Assembly: GCA_027451185.1 (NCBI GenBank) | Contig: DAIDJW010000012.1 | Span: forward strand, 1-14,723 | Direction of reading: 5' to 3' | Length of the DNA: 14,723 nucleotides | DNA from: Candidatus Saccharimonadota bacterium | GTDB lineage: Bacteria; Patescibacteriota; Saccharimonadia; Saccharimonadales; Saccharimonadaceae | In this document: positions 7,147 through 14,126 of the stretch, one piece after another | Numbering within the stretch: the first letter of the stretch is position 1 | Layout: the number at the start of each line of letters is the position of its first letter | Program-made: the position numbers and the translations under genes | The notes under the pieces: generated by a model | The model's input: only the letters and a program-made list of their open reading frames with translations | The model's database searches: none | Told to the model about the DNA's origin: nothing

Positions 7147-8433
7147 TCACGCTCCTTCGAATAATGGCACCAATTTATCACTGAGTTCGACTAATTCTTG
7201 ACGGTCGCCACTTGATACAGCTGCTAGCGCCCAGGTATTTTCACTGATGAATTCACGGGCTGTTTTAGTAATGCAGTCTAGGTCAACTCGTTCAATCATC
7301 TCTGGTACCTTGTCGTATTTCTTGATAAAATCATCGGCAAAGTAGCGGCCGGTGTAGAAACTGCTGATTTGCGACACGGTTTGAGCGCCCATTTGATAGC
7401 GGCCAAGCGCAAACGATTTAGCGGCATCGATTTCGGCCTGCGACAGCTTACCATCTAAGACGTGGCGAATCTCGCGTTGAATGATATCAAACAACTCGGC
7501 GGCCGTATCGTGGTTCACCTGGCCGGAAATATCCCAACCACTGTTATAAAAGCCAGCTCCACAATATGCTCCGACACTGTAGGCTAAGCCTTTTTGGCGG
7601 GCCGCGCCAAAGATACGCGAGTTAGTCGTGCCGGTTAAGATATGATTTAGCGAGTGCATGGCATCAAGTTCGGCGTCGGTCAGCTCGCGCGAGACATTCA
7701 TCGACCAGCCAAAAGTTAAATTAGAAGCATCTTTGCGACGAATCACCGTTGGGTTGGCGCTGGTAATTAAATCTTTTGGAATCTCAAACCGCTCACCCTC
7801 AGGCACCGCAAACGCCTCTAGCTGGCGCGTGATTTCGCTTTTGCGACCTTTCAACCGTCCAGCAATCACAAAACGCATGTTTTTGGTGGTGTGGGTTCGG
7901 CGGTGGTGCTCGCGAATATCAGCCAGGGTAACATTACTGATGGTCGGCAAAGCCTGTCGATAAGTCAGGACATCCTCACCCATCAGCTGCTGCATGCGCG
8001 GCCATAAAATCCGTACATGATCGTTTAAATAATTGGTTAGCTCGCTGCGTACGTTACCTTTTTCGGCCTGCAGGGCCTCTTCGTTAAAGCGTGGCTCACA
8101 GATACTAACGCGCTGTAAGTCTAGAATTCGATCCCACTCAAAATCGGCGCAATCAGCCTCGTAAACCATCGAGAAATCACTCGTAAAGGCGTTATGGTAG
8201 GCGCCGTTTTTAGTGAACTCAGCCTCGAATTGTTGCTCGTTCTTAAAGCGCGAATTAGCGCCGAATGCCATATGCTCCATGATATGCGCTACTTCTTCAA
8301 TATCTTTTGACTTAGCATAGCGACTGCCAGCGCGAAACTGGAATTGCATACTCATCACGGTCGCACCAGGGACGTCAATTAATAACCCACGGGCGCCATT
8401 TTTTAAACGGACTTCTTCTACTGTATGTCTCAT
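7147..8433 (-). CDS. M16 family zinc metallopeptidase, first of a tandem pair
   Basis: A 428-residue M16 peptidase, paralogous along its whole length to the next gene. Zinc motif HIMEH at 50-54; Glu124 and Glu131 (EKGNVRSEL) supply the conserved downstream acidic pair, Glu131 being the expected third ligand. The C-terminal domain has the NSRIFGAARQKGLAYSVGA stretch typical of the family. Length and two-domain layout match the M16B group, whose half-size chains assemble as dimers. No signal peptide is present. It lies 12 bases after secA with only a weak AGAAG before the ATG, so it is probably read through from the secA transcript. Its last codons (FEGA) contain the Shine-Dalgarno sequence of the following gene, one base away. 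Processing of exported or imported peptides has been proposed for relatives, but nothing here fixes a substrate. Confidence 0.88.
   Translation of the reverse strand: MRHTVEEVRLKNGARGLLIDVPGATVMSMQFQFRAGSRYAKSKDIEEVAHIMEHMAFGANSRFKNEQQFEAEFTKNGAYHNAFTSDFSMVYEADCADFEWDRILDLQRVSICEPRFNEEALQAEKGNVRSELTNYLNDHVRILWPRMQQLMGEDVLTYRQALPTISNVTLADIREHHRRTHTTKNMRFVIAGRLKGRKSEITRQLEAFAVPEGERFEIPKDLITSANPTVIRRKDASNLTFGWSMNVSRELTDAELDAMHSLNHILTGTTNSRIFGAARQKGLAYSVGAYCGAGFYNSGWDISGQVNHDTAAELFDIIQREIRHVLDGKLSQAEIDAAKSFALGRYQMGAQTVSQISSFYTGRYFADDFIKKYDKVPEMIERVDLDCITKTAREFISENTWALAAVSSGDRQELVELSDKLVPLFEGA
7152..7157 (-). promoter_or_regulatory. Shine-Dalgarno sequence that fixes the start of the second M16 gene
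   Basis: AAGGAG on the minus strand, six bases before the ATG at 7145. It lies inside the last codons of the upstream M16 gene. It supports 7145 over the in-frame ATG at 7181, which would overlap the upstream gene by 35 bases and has no such site. Confidence 0.8.
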
Positions 8434-8445
8434 ATTTTTATACTT

Positions 8446-11064
8446 CTATCGTCGGCCTGACTTACGGTTTTGTCGTTGATTCTTTTTCTTCTTTCTGGCG
8501 GCGTTTTTCTTATGCGACGATGATTCTTCGTTTGATTTTTTAACTTTAAAATCTTCATCACGATTCTTTTCGCCAGACGTCACTTCATTAACACCGATTT
8601 CAACGGCATTTTCAGCCAATCGTGTTAGCTCGGTATCATGCTCTTCTTGCCCGCGCGTCAAACTATCGCTCAAATGCACGTGCATAATAGTCCGCAGAAC
8701 TTCATCACGCAGACTTAGCTGCAGAGCGTCGAAAAGTTTTTGTGATTCACTGCGGTATTCTACCAAAGGATCGCGCTGGCCAACGCTGCGCCAGTGGATA
8801 CCCTCGCGCAAGTGTTGCATACTCTCAAGATGTTGCATCCACAAAGTATCGAGTACTTGCAGGTAAACTTCGCGCTCAACCTTGCGTAAGGTATCTTCGT
8901 CGAGTTCTTCTTCTTTAGCTTTGTAGAGTTTTTCAACTTCGCGCATCGCCAGCTCAAAACGAGCTTTATCTTTCTTATCGTTGCCGATAGCTTTAATTTT
9001 TTTATCGTTCAATGGAAAAATCGTTTCAAATTCTTCGGCAAATTTTGGATTGTTGTTGGCTGGAATGATTGTTAATTCACGAACTTTATTATCAATTAAA
9101 CGCTGAATTTCCGGCTTAATGTCTTCGCCTTCTAGGATTTTGTGGCGCATGCTATAGACAACGCGGCGATGACGATTAATAACGTCGTCGTATTGCACTA
9201 CGTTTTTGCGGGCATCAAAGTTATAGCCTTCAACCCGTTTTTGGGCGGCTTCAAGAGTTTTGGTGACCGCTTTATTTTCAATCGGCGTGTCTTCGTCTAG
9301 GCCCAAGCGGTCCATGAGAGCCGCAATCCGCTCACCTTGAAAAATACGCATCAAATCGTCTTCGGTGGAAACATAGAACTGCGTCTCACCGGGATCGCCC
9401 TGGCGACCGCCGCGGCCACGCAGCTGATTATCGATACGGCGCGCTTCGTGTCGTTCCGAGCCAATCACCACCAAACCACCTAGTTCACGCACGCCTTCGC
9501 CAAGTTTAATGTCAGTACCGCGACCAGCGATGTTAGTCGCCAACGTTACGGCACCCTTTTCACCAGCCTTTTCAATGATCGCCGCTTCGCGTTCGTTGTT
9601 TTTAGCGTTCAAAATCTCAAATGGTACTTTAGCCTTTTCAAGCGCTTCAGCAATTAATTCGTTCTTAGAAATTGACGCCGAGCCAATCAAGACCGGTCGA
9701 CCCTGTTCTTGGTATTTACGAACCGCTTCAACTAGAGCCTTAATCTTGCCCTTTTCGGTACGAAAAATCAAATCCTGGCGGTCAATACGAGCAATCGGCT
9801 TGTTGGGGGGTACTTGAACCACGTCCAGACTGTAAATCTGCTGGAACTCTTCGGCCTCGGTATAGGCGGTACCAGTCATACCCGACAGTTTCTTGTAAAG
9901 ACGGAAATAATTCTGGAACGAAATCGTGGCTAGCGTCATACTTTCCTGCAAGACTGGCACGTTCTCTTTGGCTTCAATTGCCTGGTGCAAACCTTCGTTG
10001 TAGCGGCGGCCTTGCATCAAACGACCGGTAAATTCGTCTACGATAATCACTTCACCGTCTTTGGTGACGACGTAATCTTTGTCGCGCTTAAATAGTGTCT
10101 GGGCGCGCAAGGCCTGATCCATGTGATAAACCGAACGGACATATTCTGGGCTATAAAGGTTCTTAACCCCCAGCATCTTTTGGATACGCTCGACGCCCTC
10201 ATCGGTCAAAGATACACTTTTGCGCTTTTCGTCGACAATGTAATCATCGGGTTGCAACTTAGCGGCAATTTTAGCAAATTGATAATAGCTATCTGGGTTT
10301 TCGGCGGCCGGCGCACTAATAATCAACGGCGTACGGGCTTCGTCAATCAGGATTGAGTCAACCTCGTCGACGATGGCATAATTCAGGCCACGCTGACGCA
10401 GTAGTTCAACTTCATTAACCATGTTGTCGCGCAGGTAGTCAAAACCAAACTCGTTATTGGTGCCGTAGGTTACGTCGGCAGCGTATGCCTCTTTACGAGT
10501 TACTGGGCGCAGTTTTTGCATGCGCGGGTCAGTGTGGTGCTCGTTTTTATATTCCGGGTCGTAAATAAACGACGCTTCGTTAATAATCACACCAGTGTCA
10601 AGGCCCAAGAAATGGTAAACCTCACCCATCCAACCAGCGTCACGCTGGGCTAGATAGTCGTTAACGGTTACCACATGAACACCCTTTTCGTCGAGCGCGT
10701 TCAAAACAACCGCCAGGGTGGCCATCAAGGTCTTACCCTCACCGGTTTTTAGCTCGGCAACATTGCCTTCATGAAGCACCATGCCACCGATTAATTGAAC
10801 ATCAAAGTGGCGCATACCTAGAGTGCGCTCGCTGGCCTCACGCACTAATGCGAAAGTATCCGGCAAGACATCATCAAGAGTGGTGTCCTTCTTTTGCAGG
10901 CGCTTTTTTAAAACTTCAATCTGCTTTTTTAGGTCGGCTGTCGACATGTTTTTATACTTGTCGCTAAGCGCATTAATAGCGTCGACTTTTTTACGCAGCC
11001 GCTTAATGGTTTTGGCTTGCGGGTCACCAAAAATTTTGGTCAGCGCACCCTGTTTACTAATCAT
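8446..11064 (-). CDS. secA: Protein translocase ATPase SecA
   Basis: An 872-residue SecA, the cytoplasmic motor that drives unfolded preproteins through SecYEG. Walker A TGEGKT is at 107-112, the DEAD-like Walker B is VDEVDSILIDEAR around 232-243, IVDEFTGR is at 341-348, and the second nucleotide domain carries GRGTDIKLG at 514-522 and RIDNQLRGRGGRQGDPG at 543-559. Helical scaffold and wing regions follow. The usual C-terminal zinc motif (CxCxSG...C-C/H) is absent; the chain ends in a Lys/Arg-rich tail of about 30 residues. A short form without the SecB/ribosome-binding zinc finger occurs in several lineages, so this is a variant rather than damage. A moderate Shine-Dalgarno (AGGCAGGG) precedes the ATG, with a promoter about 50 bases upstream. 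It heads a likely operon with the M16 pair and murD. Confidence 0.97.
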   Translation of the reverse strand: MISKQGALTKIFGDPQAKTIKRLRKKVDAINALSDKYKNMSTADLKKQIEVLKKRLQKKDTTLDDVLPDTFALVREASERTLGMRHFDVQLIGGMVLHEGNVAELKTGEGKTLMATLAVVLNALDEKGVHVVTVNDYLAQRDAGWMGEVYHFLGLDTGVIINEASFIYDPEYKNEHHTDPRMQKLRPVTRKEAYAADVTYGTNNEFGFDYLRDNMVNEVELLRQRGLNYAIVDEVDSILIDEARTPLIISAPAAENPDSYYQFAKIAAKLQPDDYIVDEKRKSVSLTDEGVERIQKMLGVKNLYSPEYVRSVYHMDQALRAQTLFKRDKDYVVTKDGEVIIVDEFTGRLMQGRRYNEGLHQAIEAKENVPVLQESMTLATISFQNYFRLYKKLSGMTGTAYTEAEEFQQIYSLDVVQVPPNKPIARIDRQDLIFRTEKGKIKALVEAVRKYQEQGRPVLIGSASISKNELIAEALEKAKVPFEILNAKNNEREAAIIEKAGEKGAVTLATNIAGRGTDIKLGEGVRELGGLVVIGSERHEARRIDNQLRGRGGRQGDPGETQFYVSTEDDLMRIFQGERIAALMDRLGLDEDTPIENKAVTKTLEAAQKRVEGYNFDARKNVVQYDDVINRHRRVVYSMRHKILEGEDIKPEIQRLIDNKVRELTIIPANNNPKFAEEFETIFPLNDKKIKAIGNDKKDKARFELAMREVEKLYKAKEEELDEDTLRKVEREVYLQVLDTLWMQHLESMQHLREGIHWRSVGQRDPLVEYRSESQKLFDALQLSLRDEVLRTIMHVHLSDSLTRGQEEHDTELTRLAENAVEIGVNEVTSGEKNRDEDFKVKKSNEESSSHKKNAARKKKKNQRQNRKSGRR

Positions 11065-11112
11065 AATTAACCCTGCCTTTCAGGAATCTGTCTCTGTCAA
11101 TTGCTAGAACCT

Positions 11113-11141
11113 ATTATACGACGTGACCACTTATCAAACAA
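11113..11141 (-). promoter_or_regulatory. Promoter of secA
   Basis: On the minus strand TTGTTT (11141-11136) is separated by 17 bases from a perfect TATAAT (11118-11113). Transcription would start near 11106, giving a leader of about 42 bases that contains the secA Shine-Dalgarno sequence. The gap 11065-11163 holds nothing else that I recognise and has no clear terminator for the preceding gene. Confidence 0.6.
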
Positions 11142-11163
11142 GTATATCAAGCCGTCAAATCAG

Positions 11164-11538
11164 CTAAGTCTCAACGGTGCGGTTGGAGCGTTTAAAGCGA
11201 TTGATTAAGCGGCGGCGGACCAAGTGCGGCAACACTTCCTGCTTGTAGCGACGGGCTTGAACAATTAATTTAGCCTCGACAATATCAATGGCAGCCAGCA
11301 TATTTAAGGTTGAATCAACGGCTGTCATGGTGCGGTCTGGTACCGACAAAATGACCTCGGCTTCGTATTTATTACCGTGGTCGCGATTAACTTGGCTTAG
11401 TTTAACCTCGGCTGTGGCCGATTTACGGGCATGCCGCGGCAAATAGCGATCAAGGTTACCAATCTTTTTCAGGACATAGCGACGAGTTGGCTCGTCAATT
11501 TCGTACTTCAGAGCTGTAATTGTGACTGATTGAATCAC
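11164..11538 (-). CDS. Short-form ribosome hibernation factor (HPF/RaiA, S30AE family)
   Basis: A 124-residue protein with the S30AE fold pattern: an N-terminal strand VTITALKYEID, a helix ending KKIGNLDRYLPRH, then paired strands (ATAEVKLSQV, KYEAEVILSVP) and a helix AAIDIVEAKLIVQARRYKQ. It ends in a basic tail (RRRLINRFKRSNR). Family members bind the decoding region of the 30S subunit and silence ribosomes in stationary phase or stress. The length matches the short type; the C-terminal dimerisation domain of long HPF is missing. The start is a GTG at 11538, supported by AGGAGG five bases upstream and by conservation beginning at the next residues. It lies 40 bases after serS with its own extended -10 candidate. 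Which subtype (Hpf or RaiA) cannot be settled by eye. Confidence 0.87.
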   Translation of the reverse strand: MIQSVTITALKYEIDEPTRRYVLKKIGNLDRYLPRHARKSATAEVKLSQVNRDHGNKYEAEVILSVPDRTMTAVDSTLNMLAAIDIVEAKLIVQARRYKQEVLPHLVRRRLINRFKRSNRTVET

Positions 11539-11543
11539 TCACC

Positions 11544-11549
11544 CCTCCT
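11544..11549 (-). promoter_or_regulatory. Shine-Dalgarno sequence supporting the GTG start of the hibernation factor
   Basis: AGGAGG on the minus strand, within a GAGGAGGGG run, five bases before the GTG at 11538. It is the strongest ribosome-binding site in the window and selects this GTG over any downstream codon. Confidence 0.8.
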
Positions 11550-11565
11550 CTTTATTTATGTATCT

Positions 11566-11574
11566 ATTTTAGCA
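11566..11574 (-). promoter_or_regulatory. Extended -10 promoter of the hibernation factor gene
   Basis: TGCTAAAAT on the minus strand (TGn plus 5 of 6 to TATAAT), placed just after the serS stop. Transcription would start near 11559, leaving a leader of about 20 bases with the strong Shine-Dalgarno sequence. No -35 match is visible at the usual distance. This would let the gene be expressed apart from serS, for example in slow growth. Confidence 0.45.
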
Positions 11575-11578
11575 AATT

Positions 11579-12823
11579 CTACAAGCTTGCGCGACCACCC
11601 AGATATGGTCGCAGGACCTCTGGCACCGTCAAGCTACCGTCGGGGTTCTGACAGTTTTCAATAATCGCCACCAGCGAACGGGCCAACGAAACCGCCGTAC
11701 CGTTCAAGGTGTGGACGATGTCGGTCGTACCATCTTCACGACGAACCCGAATGTTTAAGTTACGAGCTTGAAAATCGGTGCAGTTTGAGCAGCTAGTTAG
11801 TTCACGATAAGTTCCGTCGACTGGCGACCAGTATTCAAGGTCGTATTTTTTGGCTGCTGGCGCGCCCAGGTCACCACTGGCGATGTTAATGATGTGATAC
11901 GGGATTCCCATTGCCTGCCAAATTTGCTCTTCAATGCCAAGTAATTTTTCGTGAATTTCCCGACTTTGCTCGGGCAAACTATAGGCGTACATTTCAAGCT
12001 TATTAAACTGGTGAACGCGAAACAGCCCGCGGGTGTGCTTACCGGCCGCGCCGGCCTCTTTGCGGTAGCTTGGGCTATAACCGGCATAAAATAGCGGCAA
12101 CTTTGCAGCGTCAATAATTTCGTCGGCATAATAACCAGTTAACGGCATTTCGGCTGTAGCAATAAGCGACAAATCTTCGCCTTCGATGTTGTATTCGTCG
12201 TTCTGATCACTGGTGCGCGGCGCAAAACCGGTTCCGACGGCCGTTCGAGAATTGACCATATGCGGCACCGTCATATAAGTAAAGCCTTGTTTAACTAGCA
12301 AGTCGAGGGCAAACTGGAAAACAGCGTTTTCCAGCAGCGCCAAGTCACCTTTTAAGTAATAAAATTTTGCGCCGGCTACCTTAGCGCCACGTTCAAAATC
12401 AACCCAATCGCGATTCGATGCAAAATCCAGATGATCCAGAGCACCGGTCTTGGTTTCGCCCCATTTTTTGATTTCGACGCTGTCTTCCTCGCCGCCAATC
12501 GGCACATCGTCGAAACTCATGTTCGGGACCGCCGCCAACAAGGCATCGTACTCGGCGTCGAGTTGCGGCAGGCGGCTCTCTAAATCGGTTAGCTCAAGCT
12601 TAATTTGTTTACCTTCATCGATAAGGGCTTGGTCAGGTTGGCCGCCTTTCATCTTAGCCGCATTTTGGTTGCGTTTTTCGCGCAAATCATCAGACTTTTG
12701 GCGTAAGCTGCGACGCTCGGAATCAACGGCGAGTAACTTCGCTATATCAACCTTGTAGCCGCGGTCACGGGCATTTTGCTGAACCGCTTCGGCATTATCG
12801 CGGATAAATCGGATATCTAACAT
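11579..12823 (-). CDS. serS: Seryl-tRNA synthetase
   Basis: A 414-residue class II synthetase that charges tRNA-Ser. Residues about 1-105 form the N-terminal domain, with the long antiparallel coiled coil (roughly 30-98) that clasps the long variable arm of tRNA-Ser. The serine-site TAE motif is at 223-225 in LIATAEMPL. Motif 2 covers about 249-278 (YSPSYRKEAG, then FRVHQFNKLEM), and motif 3 about 373-389 (LNGTAVSLARSLVAIIEN) with the ATP-binding Arg382. Length and motif order are normal for bacteria and both ends are intact. It starts 22 bases after the ABC permease stop, with no Shine-Dalgarno sequence but a -10-like element ending 8 bases before the ATG. Cys345 and Cys348 (CSNC) match a common bacterial SerRS segment. 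Confidence 0.96.
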   Translation of the reverse strand: MLDIRFIRDNAEAVQQNARDRGYKVDIAKLLAVDSERRSLRQKSDDLREKRNQNAAKMKGGQPDQALIDEGKQIKLELTDLESRLPQLDAEYDALLAAVPNMSFDDVPIGGEEDSVEIKKWGETKTGALDHLDFASNRDWVDFERGAKVAGAKFYYLKGDLALLENAVFQFALDLLVKQGFTYMTVPHMVNSRTAVGTGFAPRTSDQNDEYNIEGEDLSLIATAEMPLTGYYADEIIDAAKLPLFYAGYSPSYRKEAGAAGKHTRGLFRVHQFNKLEMYAYSLPEQSREIHEKLLGIEEQIWQAMGIPYHIINIASGDLGAPAAKKYDLEYWSPVDGTYRELTSCSNCTDFQARNLNIRVRREDGTTDIVHTLNGTAVSLARSLVAIIENCQNPDGSLTVPEVLRPYLGGRASL

Positions 12824-12830
12824 GAACTAT

Positions 12831-12839
12831 ATTGTACCA
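12831..12839 (-). promoter_or_regulatory. Extended -10 promoter of serS, predicting a leaderless mRNA
   Basis: TGGTACAAT on the minus strand (TGn plus 5 of 6 to TATAAT). Its last base is 8 bases before the A of the serS ATG at 12823, so transcription would begin at or one base before the start codon. No -35 match is visible at 17 bases, in the end of the permease gene. No Shine-Dalgarno sequence lies in the 22-base gap. Confidence 0.55.
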
Positions 12840-12845
12840 CGCTTA

Positions 12846-14126
12846 CTACTCGGTGCGCAGCGCTTCAATCGGGTCAAGCTTGGCTGCTTTGCGCGCCGGC
12901 AAGATTCCCGCCCCCACCGACACCAGTATAAGGCCGACAACTACGATCGCCGCACTGACTGGCTGAAAGATTAATAGGTCCGTACCCTTTGGTAGACTCA
13001 GAACATTACTAATCCATGGGTTGGCCACCACGCCGACTAGCATCGCCAGACCGGCACCAATGGCACCGCCCAGGAAACCAATCCAGGCCGCCTCGAGTTT
13101 AAACAGACGTCCGACATCGCGACGACGCATACCAAGGGCCTTCATTAGGCCAATTTGCTGGGTGCGTTCTAGGACGCTAATATACTGGGTATTAATAATT
13201 CCGAACACCGACGTCAGCACGGCAAGTGCACCGAAACCGATCAAAATACCCTGCAAGACGTTGATGAATTGAAAAATCGTACTCATTAAATCTTGGGCGG
13301 TCTGAGCATCGTAACCAAGCTTAGTTAAGCTATCTTTGACGTCGTTAACATTAACGCCATCTTTGGCGATGACAATTGCCGCCAAGTAGTTACCATAGCC
13401 AGTGGTGCCGGTCTGATTATAATCATACAAAGCCTTAGCCGCGTTTGGTGATACCAAAATCGTTGTTTGGCCGCTCGAAAACGACAGCGCGTTTTGATCA
13501 ATCACACCGGCAACGGTATAGCTGAAAGTTTTTTGAGCTTGCGGCGGCACCACATCGGCCGCTCGAGCAACCACCAATTCGACGGTTTGACCAATCGCGT
13601 CAGCTGGCGTATTAAAACCAAGCGCCGTGGCGTAATCTTTGCTAATGACGATTTGATTGTCGGCTAAATTATTGCCATTACCGGCAACAAAATTAAAGGT
13701 CATCGCTGAGTTAAACTGCCGAACACTAGCGTTATATTTTTTAGCGCCCGGACGCGTAATGTATTTTACGCTCAAATCATAGACCGGCGCAACTGATTTA
13801 ACGCCACTGATTGAGTCGATTTTGCTGATATCGGCGCTCGACAACTGCTTAACCGAAAAACCAGCGCCAAAACTGACTGACGGCGTGTCACTATACTCCT
13901 GCGGACCACTCAGGCGACTCTCTTGTTTTTGTGATACCTGCAGCTCTTGTTGGTTGGTGTTAGCGCTAACAATGTCGGCTGCATATTGTCGACCGCCGGC
14001 TCCAGCCGCTAGACTTAGGGTAATTGTAAAAGCGCCAACGCCAATTGCGAGACTGGTCAAGATTGTTCGGGCCTTCGACTCGCGCAGGCTACGACCAGCG
14101 CGCTTGGTAATATCGACAAATTTCAT
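12846..14126 (-). CDS. MacB/FtsX-type ABC transporter permease
   Basis: A 426-residue permease of the MacB-like mechanotransmission/export class. TM1 lies at about 22-42, followed by a large extracytoplasmic domain of about 43-284 (the MacB periplasmic-core type) and three further TMs at about 285-312, 345-367 and 390-410. The coupling segment SVLERTQQIGLMKALGMRRRD (317-337) and the ending ARKAAKLDPIEALRTE are both hallmarks of the family. The start overlaps the ATPase stop by one base (TAATG), with AAGGAG inside the ATPase end. Together they form one exporter or signalling complex. Relatives move lipoproteins, peptides or antibiotics, or control envelope enzymes. No substrate clue is visible, and any HlyD-like partner would lie beyond the right edge. 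Membership of the family is certain, function is not. Confidence 0.9.
   Translation of the reverse strand: MKFVDITKRAGRSLRESKARTILTSLAIGVGAFTITLSLAAGAGGRQYAADIVSANTNQQELQVSQKQESRLSGPQEYSDTPSVSFGAGFSVKQLSSADISKIDSISGVKSVAPVYDLSVKYITRPGAKKYNASVRQFNSAMTFNFVAGNGNNLADNQIVISKDYATALGFNTPADAIGQTVELVVARAADVVPPQAQKTFSYTVAGVIDQNALSFSSGQTTILVSPNAAKALYDYNQTGTTGYGNYLAAIVIAKDGVNVNDVKDSLTKLGYDAQTAQDLMSTIFQFINVLQGILIGFGALAVLTSVFGIINTQYISVLERTQQIGLMKALGMRRRDVGRLFKLEAAWIGFLGGAIGAGLAMLVGVVANPWISNVLSLPKGTDLLIFQPVSAAIVVVGLILVSVGAGILPARKAAKLDPIEALRTE

Noticed and set aside
7146..7181. A longer start (ATG 7181) for the second M16 peptidase
   Set aside because: It would overlap the upstream gene by 35 bases and add residues without a counterpart in the paralogue, while ATG 7145 has a well-placed AAGGAG.
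8437..8442. TATAAA just before the first M16 gene as a leaderless promoter
   Set aside because: It ends only 4 bases before the ATG, so transcription would start within or after the start codon. Readthrough from secA is simpler.
11065..11163. A SecM-like arrest peptide or riboswitch in the secA leader
   Set aside because: The leader predicted from the promoter is only about 42 bases, with no open frame of useful length and no strong pairing; only a 4-bp CCTG/CAGG hairpin is visible.
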